Source: Methanomicrobiales archaeon
Lineage (GTDB): Archaea; Halobacteriota; Methanomicrobia; Methanomicrobiales; JACTUA01
Assembly (NCBI GenBank): GCA_015660865.1
Contig: JACTUA010000002.1
Span: forward strand, 248,548-312,547
Direction: 5' to 3'
Length of the DNA stretch: 64,000 nucleotides
This document shows, one piece after another, positions 35,345 through 43,489 of this stretch. The position numbers and the translations under genes were made by a program. Positions within the stretch are counted from its first letter, which is position 1, and every line of letters begins with the position of its first letter. Below the pieces are notes generated by a model that saw only the letters and a list, made by a program, of their open reading frames with translations, did no database searches and was not told the origin of the DNA.

Positions 35345-36030
35345 TCCGGATATCCCATCCCCTGGAGCAGGGATTGCCCCTCTACCCGGGAACTCCCTCC
35401 CTGTCGATCATTCCTTATCGCACCTTCGAGAAAGGGGACGCCTCCTCGTCAAGCACCATCACCTTCCATACCCATTCGGGAACCCATATTGATGCGCCCC
35501 GACATTTCTGCCCCGGCGGGAGTACCATCGCGGATCTCCTCAGAGCCGAGAGCATCTTCACCCACGTAACGATTCTCCCGCTCCCCATGGCCGGGGATAC
35601 CTGCATCGCGGCAAGGGACCTTGAACCTTTCCTCCCGCAGATCCAGGAGGGCCAGGCCATCCTCATCCGCACCGGAGATTGCCTGCGGAGGGAACGGGAT
35701 CCGGGAGGCTATGGAGCAGTTCATCCCTGGATCCACCCCGGTATCGCCGATTTCCTCAGGGAGCATGCCCCCTCCCTCCGGCTCTTCGGTCTGGATGCCA
35801 TCTCCATCTCATCCCCTGCCCATCGCGAGGAGGGGAGGGAATGCCACCGGGCCTTCCTCTGCGGTTCTCCCCCAATCCTCCTCATGGAAGATATCGATCT
35901 CTCGGATGAGCGGCTGACCGGGAGCGGCTGGTCGCTCCATATCTATCCATGGCTCCTTGAGTCCCTGGATGGAATACCGGTCACGGCTATCGCTGAAAGG
36001 CCGGAAGGGGAGGATGTTCCGGTCACATGA
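35338..36030 (+). CDS. Cyclase family metal hydrolase (kynurenine-formamidase-like)
   Basis: 230 residues of the cyclase family. HSGTHIDAPRHF (His 46 and 50, Asp 52, His 56) is the metal-binding signature. Members include kynurenine formamidase, isatin hydrolase and lactonase-like enzymes. No tryptophan-degradation genes are near, so an amidase, deformylase or lactonase step on the operon's sugar product is more likely. Overlaps the HAD gene; last of the operon. Confidence 0.82.
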   Translation: MLIRISHPLEQGLPLYPGTPSLSIIPYRTFEKGDASSSSTITFHTHSGTHIDAPRHFCPGGSTIADLLRAESIFTHVTILPLPMAGDTCIAARDLEPFLPQIQEGQAILIRTGDCLRRERDPGGYGAVHPWIHPGIADFLREHAPSLRLFGLDAISISSPAHREEGRECHRAFLCGSPPILLMEDIDLSDERLTGSGWSLHIYPWLLESLDGIPVTAIAERPEGEDVPVT

Positions 36031-36204
36031 ATATCTCTTCTCCTCCCCTTCACCTTGCTCACCACCAAAGGGCCGGGCAACCGGGAACATCTGAAGATGG
36101 GGGAGCCTTTCTCCCAAGTATTGCCTTATGATAGGGATACCTATGATCCCCGAGCAGGAATGAGATATCCTCACGGACCGGGTGGGGCCAATCGGAAGGG
36201 AATC

Positions 36205-36215
36205 GCATATATAGG
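36205..36215 (+). promoter_or_regulatory. Strong TATA box before the epimerase/dehydrogenase pair
   Basis: GCATATATAGG predicts transcription start near 36234, giving a leader of about 48 bases with a GAGGGGGAGAG run before ATG 36282. The rest of the 251-base gap from 36031 shows no gene or clear repeat. Confidence 0.55.
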
Positions 36216-36281
36216 CACATTTCCAAATAGAATGAACAACCGTTCTCCTTCGGGACATGAGAGGGGGAGAGCCCGCACCTT

Positions 36282-37208
36282 ATGAAGTACCTCATCACCG
36301 GCGGGGCAGGATTCATCGGGTCCCACCTTGCCGATGCACTGGCAGGATCCCATGAACTCGTCCTCATCGACGATCTGGCCAGCGGGAGGGTGGAGAATAT
36401 CCAGCACCTCATCGAATCGAGGGCGGTGACCTTCATCCGGGGGTCTATTACCGACCTCCCCCTCCTGAGAGAGTGCATGGAGGGGGTGGACGGTGTCTTC
36501 CACCAGGCTGCCCTCGTATCGGTGCTGCGGTCGGTGAGGGATCCCGTCTCCACGAATGAGGCAAATGTGACGGGGACCCTCAAGCTCCTGGTCGCTGCCC
36601 GTGACGCCGCGGTGAAGGCGGTGGTGTTTGCCTCGTCCTCGTCGGTATACGGGGATTCGCCGGTACTTCCCAAGCGGGAGGATATGCCCCTCGTGCCAAA
36701 GTCTCCTTATGCCATCTCCAAGCTCGCCGGGGAGCACTATATGCGGGTCTTCTCTGAGCTGTACGGTATTCGGACGGTCTCGCTCCGCTACTTTAACGTC
36801 TTCGGACCCCGCCAGGACCCGGACTCCCCGTATGCCGCGGTCATCCCCAGGTTCATCACCCGGATCCTCAGGGGAGAATCACCCATGATCGACGGGGACG
36901 GCGGGCAGACCAGGGACTTCACCTATGTCAGGGATGTGGTCCAGGGAAACGTCAAGGCCATGGAGTCCCATGCCCGGGGCGTCTTCAATATCGCCTGCGG
37001 TCAGCAGATCTCGATCCTTGACCTCGCCCGGACCATCATGGCCATCTCCGGGAGAGAGGTCCCGATCCACCACGCCGAACCCCGTCCGGGGGACATCCGT
37101 TATTCCCTTGCCGATATCTCGGCGGCGCGGGAGAGACTCCAGTACACCCCCGGGTACAGCCTGAGAACCGGGCTTGAGGGGACTATTCCATGGTACATGA
37201 CAACCTGA
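36282..37208 (+). CDS. UDP-hexosamine 4-epimerase-like SDR (GalE/WbpP-like)
   Basis: 308 residues. LITGGAGFIGSHLADAL, ASSSSVYGDSPVLP with catalytic Ser, YAISK (Tyr/Lys pair), and RYFNVFGPRQDP, a motif strongly typical of UDP-Glc/UDP-GlcNAc 4-epimerases of WbpP type. It overlaps the dehydrogenase that follows by 19 bases. Together they would make UDP-GalNAcA or a related uronate from UDP-GlcNAc. Confidence 0.83.
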   Translation: MKYLITGGAGFIGSHLADALAGSHELVLIDDLASGRVENIQHLIESRAVTFIRGSITDLPLLRECMEGVDGVFHQAALVSVLRSVRDPVSTNEANVTGTLKLLVAARDAAVKAVVFASSSSVYGDSPVLPKREDMPLVPKSPYAISKLAGEHYMRVFSELYGIRTVSLRYFNVFGPRQDPDSPYAAVIPRFITRILRGESPMIDGDGGQTRDFTYVRDVVQGNVKAMESHARGVFNIACGQQISILDLARTIMAISGREVPIHHAEPRPGDIRYSLADISAARERLQYTPGYSLRTGLEGTIPWYMTT

Positions 37209-38440
37209 AGCCGAAAAAAGTCTGCGCCGTCGTGGGGCTCGGCTATGTCGGCCTGCCCCTTGCGGAGGCCTTCTCCCGCCACCTACCCACCATCGGATTC
37301 GACATCGATCCCGTGAGGGTTCGGGAGGTGGGGCGGACCTCCCCGAAGATCCAGGCAACCACAGATCCCGAACGGCTCCGGGAGGCCGATTACATCTTCA
37401 TCTGTGTCCCCACCCCGGTCACCCGGGCCAAGCAGCCGGACCTCGAGCCCATCCGCTCGGCTGCGGCCACCGTGGGGCGGCACCTGAAGCGCGGATCCAC
37501 GGTGGTGCTCGAGTCCACGGTCTACCCTGGTGTCACCGAGGAGATCATGAAGCCAATCCTGGAACATGAGTCAGGCCTCACCTGTGGTGATGGGTTCCGG
37601 ATCGGCTACTCACCCGAGCGGATCAACCCCGGGGACCCTGCCCACGCCCTCGCAAGCATCGTGAAGATCGTGGCTGGCATGGACCAGGTGACCGCTGACG
37701 AGCTTGCCCGTGTCTACGGCCTCATCACGAAGGTCTTTCTGGTGAAGGATATCCGGACCGCCGAGGCTGCCAAGGTCATCGAGAACATCCAGCGGGATCT
37801 CAATATCGCCCTGATGAACGAGCTCTCCATCATCTTCCACCTCCTGGGGATTGACACCCGGGAAGTCCTCGAGGCCGCAGCGACGAAGTGGAACTTCATC
37901 CCCTTCACTCCGGGGCTTGTCGGGGGGCACTGCATCCCCGTCGACCCCTACTACCTCGTGGCCCGCGCCCAGGAGAGGGGCTACCACCCCCAGGTGATCC
38001 TTGCAGGGCGGGCCATCAACGACTTCATGCCCGCGTACGTGGCACGAATGGCCATCCGGGGATTGAACGATGCCGGGAAGGTGATCAGGGGATCCCGGGT
38101 ACTGATCATGGGACTCACCTACAAGGAGAACGTCCCCGATACCCGCGAATCCCCGGTCGAGGGGATCGTCAGGGAGCTCGAAGAGTTCGGGGTCATGGTC
38201 TTCGGTCACGATCCCCTCGTCCCGCAGGCTGTCATGGACCGCTTCGGGGTCAGGCCCTGGGATGGGAGACAGGGACTCTTTGATGCCATCATCATCACCG
38301 TCGCCCACGACGAGTTCCGGAAGATGACGCTTCCGGAGATCCGGAAGCTCCTCTCCGATCATCCGGTTCTCGTCGATGTGAGGGGGATGGTGGACGAGGA
38401 AGGCGCCCGTTCCCTCGGCATTCACTACCAGCGCCTCTGA
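37190..38440 (+). CDS. UDP-N-acetylhexosamine 6-dehydrogenase
   Basis: 416 residues. VVGLGYVGLPLAEAF at the N-terminus, YSPERINPGDPAH, EAAKVIENIQRDLNIA, and LVGGHCIPVDPYYL with the catalytic Cys are standard for WecC/WbpA/WbpO-type nucleotide-sugar dehydrogenases, which oxidise C6 to the carboxylate in two NAD steps. The pairing with a 4-epimerase favours UDP-GlcNAc/GalNAc over UDP-Glc. Convergent with asnB. Confidence 0.9.
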   Translation: MVHDNLKPKKVCAVVGLGYVGLPLAEAFSRHLPTIGFDIDPVRVREVGRTSPKIQATTDPERLREADYIFICVPTPVTRAKQPDLEPIRSAAATVGRHLKRGSTVVLESTVYPGVTEEIMKPILEHESGLTCGDGFRIGYSPERINPGDPAHALASIVKIVAGMDQVTADELARVYGLITKVFLVKDIRTAEAAKVIENIQRDLNIALMNELSIIFHLLGIDTREVLEAAATKWNFIPFTPGLVGGHCIPVDPYYLVARAQERGYHPQVILAGRAINDFMPAYVARMAIRGLNDAGKVIRGSRVLIMGLTYKENVPDTRESPVEGIVRELEEFGVMVFGHDPLVPQAVMDRFGVRPWDGRQGLFDAIIITVAHDEFRKMTLPEIRKLLSDHPVLVDVRGMVDEEGARSLGIHYQRL

Positions 38441-38511
38441 GGGTGAATCCGTCCTCTCTCGTCTGGAATGGCTGAGGGCACTCCACCATGGCCCGTTGTG
38501 GATTCATACGT

Positions 38512-40371
38512 CTAGGCGAGATCAAGCCCGAAGCAGGACGCCCATATCTCGAGCGCAAAGAGGTTCCAGGCGATCAGGGCCGGGCGGTTGGATCCCGCCC
38601 GCTCAAAGCCCTGGAGAACCTTCGTGAAGTTGCCGGAGGGGAGGGCCTTCCTGGCGAAGGTGCTGTCATAGAGCGCCTGCGAGATCGCCTCCCGGAGATC
38701 TCCACGGACCCATGTGAGGTAAGGGACGCCAAACCCCTGCTTGGGCCGTTCCAGGATCGAACGGGGGAGGAGGTCACGCACCACCCGCCTCCAGATATAC
38801 TTCTCCACGCCCCCCCGGATCTTCAGGGATGAGGGAATGCGGAAGGCGAACTCGACCAGATCCCTGTCCAGGGTGGGAACCCGCTCCTCCACGGAGTGTG
38901 CCATCGTTGCCTTGTCGGCCTTCATCAGGTAGAGGTCCGGCAGGTGGTTCAAGCAGTCCAGGGCCAGGATGCGGTTCAGGGGGTCCTGGAACCCAAGGGG
39001 CATGCGAGGCTGGGTGCGGGCATCGGCGCAGCCCCCATTCCCCAGCCACCGGAGTTCGTCATCCGTGATGCCGGTGATCCTCCAGGCGTAGGTCTGTGCA
39101 GCCTCAAGGGATTCCTGCCCCAGGTAATGCATGTACACGGGGATCCGGTTGTGGAAGGGATCCCCGCTCCAGGGCGCGAGGGAGATGGCCCGGTCCAGGC
39201 CCCTGCGGAGGAATCGGGGCAGGGAGAACCACGGGCTCCACCTCACGCCATGGCGGTAGCTCGGGTATCCCCCGAAGAGTTCGTCGGAACCCTCTCCTGC
39301 CAGGACCACCTTCACGTTCTTCCGCGCCTCCCGGGCGAGGAAGAAGTTGGCAATGACCGCCGCGTCCCCGATCGGTTCGTCAAAGTGCCAGGTGATGGAT
39401 GGTAACTCCCTCAGCACGTCCCCGGGCCCGATATCCACCTCATGGTGGATCGTCCCCAGGTGCCGGGAGACCTCCTCTGCGAACGCGAACTCTGAGACGG
39501 CCGGGCCGAAGCCGGCGGTGAAGGTATGGAACCCGTAGTCAACCTCCCTGCATGCGATGGCGGTGATGGCACTCGAGTCAATCCCCCCTGAGAGGAAAGC
39601 CCCGATAGGAACATCGGCGATCATACGCAGGCGGGTGGCTTCCTCGAGGATCGCCCGGAGCCGGGACGCAAGGGCGGCCTCATCCCCCTCCTCCCGCCCT
39701 TCCCTGAGGGTCCAGTACCTGGAGAGGGAGAGGGCCCCGGTCTCCGGGGAGAAGACCATGATGCATGCCGGGGGCAGCCGGTGGATACCGGCGATAAGGG
39801 TCCGGTCCCCCGGGATGTACTGGTTGCGCAGGTAGCCGCAGAGAGCCTCCCGATCCAGGACTTTGTCTATGCCCAGGGATGAAAAAGCGGCAACGATCGC
39901 CTTGATCTCTGAGGCGAAGAGGAGAGTGGTGCCATCATGGTAGTAGTAGAGGGGTTTCTTCCCGATAGGGTCCCGGGCCAGGATCAGCCTCTTCTCCCGG
40001 GCATCCCAGAGGGCAAAGGCGTACATCCCCCGCAGTCGGTCAAGGAAAGGGAGCCCGTACTCCTCATAGGCATGGACCAGGACCTCGGTGTCGGTCCGTG
40101 AGGAGAAGGTGTGGCGGGAGAGATCTGCCCTGAGCCCCTGATAATTGTAGACCTCACCGTTGTAGGTGATCCAGATCTCTCCGTTCTCGTTCGAGAGGGG
40201 CTGGCGGCCCTGTGGGGAGAGATCGATGATGGAGAGGCGGGCATGACCGAGGGAGACATATCCGTCTGACCACGTTCCCCTGTCGTCAGGTCCCCGGTGC
40301 CGGAGCACATCAACCATGGAAGCCAGGAGGCCGTCGTCAGAAAATCCGGTGAACCCGCAGATGCCGCACAT
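38512..40371 (-). CDS. asnB: Asparagine synthase-type glutamine amidotransferase
   Basis: 619 residues. MCGICGFTGF gives the N-terminal nucleophile Cys2; the glutaminase domain ends near residue 200, and FLSGGIDSSAITA is the PP-loop of the ATP-dependent amidation domain. Could be the cell's asparagine synthetase, but AsnB relatives in glycan loci (WbpS type) turn uronic acids into uronamides, and a uronate-forming dehydrogenase is the next gene. Both readings are open. Confidence 0.85.
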   Translation of the reverse strand: MCGICGFTGFSDDGLLASMVDVLRHRGPDDRGTWSDGYVSLGHARLSIIDLSPQGRQPLSNENGEIWITYNGEVYNYQGLRADLSRHTFSSRTDTEVLVHAYEEYGLPFLDRLRGMYAFALWDAREKRLILARDPIGKKPLYYYHDGTTLLFASEIKAIVAAFSSLGIDKVLDREALCGYLRNQYIPGDRTLIAGIHRLPPACIMVFSPETGALSLSRYWTLREGREEGDEAALASRLRAILEEATRLRMIADVPIGAFLSGGIDSSAITAIACREVDYGFHTFTAGFGPAVSEFAFAEEVSRHLGTIHHEVDIGPGDVLRELPSITWHFDEPIGDAAVIANFFLAREARKNVKVVLAGEGSDELFGGYPSYRHGVRWSPWFSLPRFLRRGLDRAISLAPWSGDPFHNRIPVYMHYLGQESLEAAQTYAWRITGITDDELRWLGNGGCADARTQPRMPLGFQDPLNRILALDCLNHLPDLYLMKADKATMAHSVEERVPTLDRDLVEFAFRIPSSLKIRGGVEKYIWRRVVRDLLPRSILERPKQGFGVPYLTWVRGDLREAISQALYDSTFARKALPSGNFTKVLQGFERAGSNRPALIAWNLFALEIWASCFGLDLA

Positions 40372-40524
40372 CCGGTCCCATCTCCCTTCAACCTATCATC
40401 CGGTGCCCCATATCGCTTTCGCCCATCCGAAAAACCGGCGGCTATAGCTCTCTCGTTCAGGTAACCAGCGAAATTCTACAGGGGGGTGGCATACAATTCA
40501 TCGAATTTACCTGTCTTCCGGATC

Positions 40525-41607
40525 TCATCTGACCTCGCGGAAACGGTCCCGGCCGGAATTCCGCCGCTCCTGATCGCCGTCCAGCAACCTCCTGTGGATA
40601 CGAATCATGCGATCGACGAGCATTCCCTCGTCGTAACGCTCGGCCATGTCCTGCCTTCCCCGTTCTCCCATCCTGGTACGTTCATCGGGATGTTCCTTCA
40701 TCCACCGGACCGCCGTGGAGAGGGCTGCTGTATCATGGGGCGGAATAAGGATCCCGGTGGTCATGTCCCGGACCAGCTCGGGCGTACCTCCTACCCCGGT
40801 TGCAATGACCGGGACGGAACAGGCAAGGCACTCCATGAGAAAGTTGGAGATCCCTTCCGTGTAGGAGGGCAAGATACCTATATCTGCAGCATTGATGAGC
40901 GAGACCGCCGATTGGGGTTGTATCATGCCGGGAAACTGGCAGTTTGGCGGATGATCCGGAACCTGCCCCGGCCCGGCAACAATAAAGAGGCAGTCAGGGT
41001 GGTCCCCGGCAGCACGGACGATCTCGTTCACACCCTTCCAGGGATGGAGCCTCCCCATGAAGAGGAGGATGGGCCGCTCCAGGGGAAGGCCCCAGGTGAT
41101 ACGGCAGGCCTCCCGGTCCATCGGGAGGTATCTCCCCGTGTTCACGCCGCTGCTGATGGCCTCGACCCTGTCGGGTTCTGCACCGAGGAGGGTGATCAGC
41201 CGTCCCCGGATCTCCTCGCTGACCGCAAGGATGAAATCGGCCCGGTGGATCATCGATCGGGTGATCGCCCGGTACAGGGCGTTCCGGTAAGGGAAGATAC
41301 GGCCGTCGTCCCCATGGAACTTGATGATGAACGGCCTCTCCCCCTTGAGGAGCCATGGGACAAGGCTGCTGTGGGGGATGTAGTGCGCCTGGAGGATATC
41401 CACCGAGGGGTCGCGGGCGAGACGGAGGCTTGAGAGGTAGAAGGGAAGGTATCCCAGAACAGAACGGGAGGTCTTTGCTGCGACCTTGACGTGAACGCCC
41501 TTCTCGATGAGCCGTTCAACCATCTTCCTGATGTGAACGCCGCTGGAATCCCTCTCCGAAGCGGGATACGCATTGGAGAAGACCGCCAGGGTGTAGGGAT
41601 CCATCAT
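40525..41607 (-). CDS. Family 4 glycosyltransferase
   Basis: 360-residue GT-B transferase. N-terminal AVFSNAYPASERDSSGVHIRKMVERL acceptor half, EAISSGVNTGRYLP, LLFMGRLHPWKGVNEIVRA, and EGISNFLMECLACSVPVIATGVGGTPELV, the EX7E donor motif of GT4. A TATA box (TTATTTAATAAAA, 41624-41636) centred about 24 bases before ATG 41607 predicts leaderless mRNA. Donor unknown. Confidence 0.9.
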   Translation of the reverse strand: MMDPYTLAVFSNAYPASERDSSGVHIRKMVERLIEKGVHVKVAAKTSRSVLGYLPFYLSSLRLARDPSVDILQAHYIPHSSLVPWLLKGERPFIIKFHGDDGRIFPYRNALYRAITRSMIHRADFILAVSEEIRGRLITLLGAEPDRVEAISSGVNTGRYLPMDREACRITWGLPLERPILLFMGRLHPWKGVNEIVRAAGDHPDCLFIVAGPGQVPDHPPNCQFPGMIQPQSAVSLINAADIGILPSYTEGISNFLMECLACSVPVIATGVGGTPELVRDMTTGILIPPHDTAALSTAVRWMKEHPDERTRMGERGRQDMAERYDEGMLVDRMIRIHRRLLDGDQERRNSGRDRFREVR

Positions 41608-41623
41608 AAGTGAATACCCGTCA

Positions 41624-41636
41624 TTATTTAATAAAA
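41624..41636 (-). promoter_or_regulatory. TATA box of the GT4 gene
   Basis: A/T-only element, TTTTATTAAATAA on the minus strand, 17-29 bases before the start codon. The mRNA would be leaderless. The region 41608-41690 shows nothing else. Confidence 0.6.
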
Positions 41637-41690
41637 GAATTGAGGGAACCGGGAGCCCGGTTCAATCGATTTCCCTTTCCCCGCTGCCAG

Positions 41691-42353
41691 TCAGGAGAGC
41701 CCTGCAAGGAGCCGTCCTGCATCTCTCATGAGCGCGCCGACTTCGCCTGCTTTCAGATGGCTGATGACCTGGCTCTCGCGGATCGCCCAGACACTCGAAT
41801 ATTTCTGCGAGAGCACCTCCCCCAATGACCAGGATTCCGTGTCCAGCACGAACCGCACGTTTCCGATCTCGCGGGAGGTATGGGCATCGCTGCCCATGAT
41901 GCCGGGCTTTCCAAGCTCCTTGGAAAGGCTCAGGGCCCGGGCATTCTCATCTGGCGTGCACCGGCCGTTCCAGACCTCGATCAGGTCCACCGTCCGCGCT
42001 ATCTCCTCGACCATCCGGTGGGAACGATAGGGGTGCGGCAGGATCGAGATGCCTGCCTGCTCCCGAATTGCGGTGATAGCATCCTCCCATGCCGTGGCAC
42101 GGATCTCCTCATTGATAAATAGGCCCATGATATCGCCGGCATCGGTAGCGAGCTCAACCCCGGTAATCACCTCAACCCCCTCAGCTTTCGCCCAATGTTC
42201 AGCCTCCCAGGCGCCCAGGAGGGTGCCGTGGTCGGTGATGCCAACGCAGGTGAGGCCGGCCCTTCGCGCCCGTCTGAGGATCCGCCTGGGGGAGAGGAGG
42301 GAGTCGTGCGAGTAGCGCGAGTGGATGTGCAGGTCAGCGATACGGGGTTCCAT
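41691..42353 (-). CDS. PHP-domain metal-dependent hydrolase
   Basis: 220 residues. ADLHIHSRYSHDS (metal-binding His-x-His), GITDHGTLLG and SISILPHPYR-like ISILPHPY, with MGSDAHTSREIG near the end, make a full PHP set. Family members are phosphatases or phosphoesterases, for example histidinol or capsule-regulatory tyrosine phosphatases. Overlaps the ATP-grasp gene by 20 bases; last of a three-gene run with a deacetylase. Confidence 0.85.
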   Translation of the reverse strand: MEPRIADLHIHSRYSHDSLLSPRRILRRARRAGLTCVGITDHGTLLGAWEAEHWAKAEGVEVITGVELATDAGDIMGLFINEEIRATAWEDAITAIREQAGISILPHPYRSHRMVEEIARTVDLIEVWNGRCTPDENARALSLSKELGKPGIMGSDAHTSREIGNVRFVLDTESWSLGEVLSQKYSSVWAIRESQVISHLKAGEVGALMRDAGRLLAGLS

Positions 42354-43482
42354 GCGGCCTCCAGAAGCGTCCCTCCCGGACCCGGATGAGGAACTCAGCT
42401 GCGGTCATACCCAGCTGGACAAGGTTCGGGGCAATGTCCCGGGGATCTATGTCCGTGCGGATGGATGGATCCATAAAATCGGCAAAAAATCGTGGGATTG
42501 CCCTGGGGTTGGTCATCGCGTGGAAGAGATCGAGGGGGAAGGGCCAGCGGAACCGGACACCGACCCGGTATCTGAGCACAGGTTCGATATCGCCCTCCAC
42601 CGCCATGCGGCAGAGAAGATAGGGAAAGTCCACACCCGAAGCGATGGCAAGCTCAAGCGAACCCCAGAACTTGGGGTTCACCTCCATGAGCACGTAGGTG
42701 CCATCAGGCTGCTTCTTGAACTCCACCATGGCGACACCGTGCCATCCCAGGTGGTCCAGGAGCCGCCGTCCCAGGGCCTCCAGCAGGGGGTCATATATGG
42801 ATTCGGCCAGCGCACTCGGCCCACCGGTCACCGGATACTCGCGCAGCCTCCTGTGCATGAAAACCGCCCGTGCCTGCCCCTGGTTATAGAGGGCAAAGAA
42901 GCCGTAGCCCTCACCCGGGATATACTCCTGGATAATGGGCTGATAAGGCGCAAGCCGTTCATAGCAGCTCTTTAGCTCGCGGGGAGACCTTGCGTAGCAG
43001 ACATAACCGGATTCCTCCGAACCCTTCACCACCACAGGGTAGGTGACGCTCCTCCCCAGGTCTTCCACCTCCTTCCCGTTGCCGGGATAGTATGTCTCGG
43101 GAACCGGTATCCCGATCTCGCGGGCGCACCGCACGGTAAGCCCTTTCGAGCCGGCCACCCGGAGGGCTTCCCCGCCCGCGATGGGCACGCGCGTGTGATG
43201 CTCCAGCTCCTTGCGGATGCGCGCTGCCTGCATGACGGCCGCGAAGCTGACGGGAATCAGGAGATCGTAGGACTCCTCCTCCACCAGGTTCAGGAGATAC
43301 GTGGCAAAGCGATCATCGCGCTCGGGATCCGGCGCAAGCCGCTTTCTCCGGGTGTAGCGGGAGAAGAAAGAGATGCTGGACCGCATATGGGAGAGCACCG
43401 TTACATCGATGCCCTTCTTCCCAAGCGATCGCACTGCAGCAAGCGTATGCTTGAAATTCCCGTCCGTGATGAGGACCTTCAT
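42334..43482 (-). CDS. ATP-grasp ligase, CarB-like
   Basis: 382 residues. Pre-ATP domain with KVLITDGNFKHTLAAVRSL, ATP-grasp core with YPVVVKGSEESGYV, PIIQEYIPGEGYGFFAL and VLMEVNPKFWGSLELA carrying the Mg ligands. Such enzymes join a carboxylate to an amine and occur in glycan loci. ATG 43482 with GGTGA eleven bases earlier is preferred over a start 19 codons upstream that lies inside the deacetylase gene. Middle gene of deacetylase / ATP-grasp / PHP. Confidence 0.82.
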   Translation of the reverse strand: MKVLITDGNFKHTLAAVRSLGKKGIDVTVLSHMRSSISFFSRYTRRKRLAPDPERDDRFATYLLNLVEEESYDLLIPVSFAAVMQAARIRKELEHHTRVPIAGGEALRVAGSKGLTVRCAREIGIPVPETYYPGNGKEVEDLGRSVTYPVVVKGSEESGYVCYARSPRELKSCYERLAPYQPIIQEYIPGEGYGFFALYNQGQARAVFMHRRLREYPVTGGPSALAESIYDPLLEALGRRLLDHLGWHGVAMVEFKKQPDGTYVLMEVNPKFWGSLELAIASGVDFPYLLCRMAVEGDIEPVLRYRVGVRFRWPFPLDLFHAMTNPRAIPRFFADFMDPSIRTDIDPRDIAPNLVQLGMTAAEFLIRVREGRFWRPHGTPYR

Positions 43483-43489
43483 GAAATCT

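Noticed and set aside
35338-36030. Kynurenine formamidase in tryptophan breakdown
   Set aside because: No other pathway gene is near; the operon context is sugar activation, so only the broader cyclase family is claimed.
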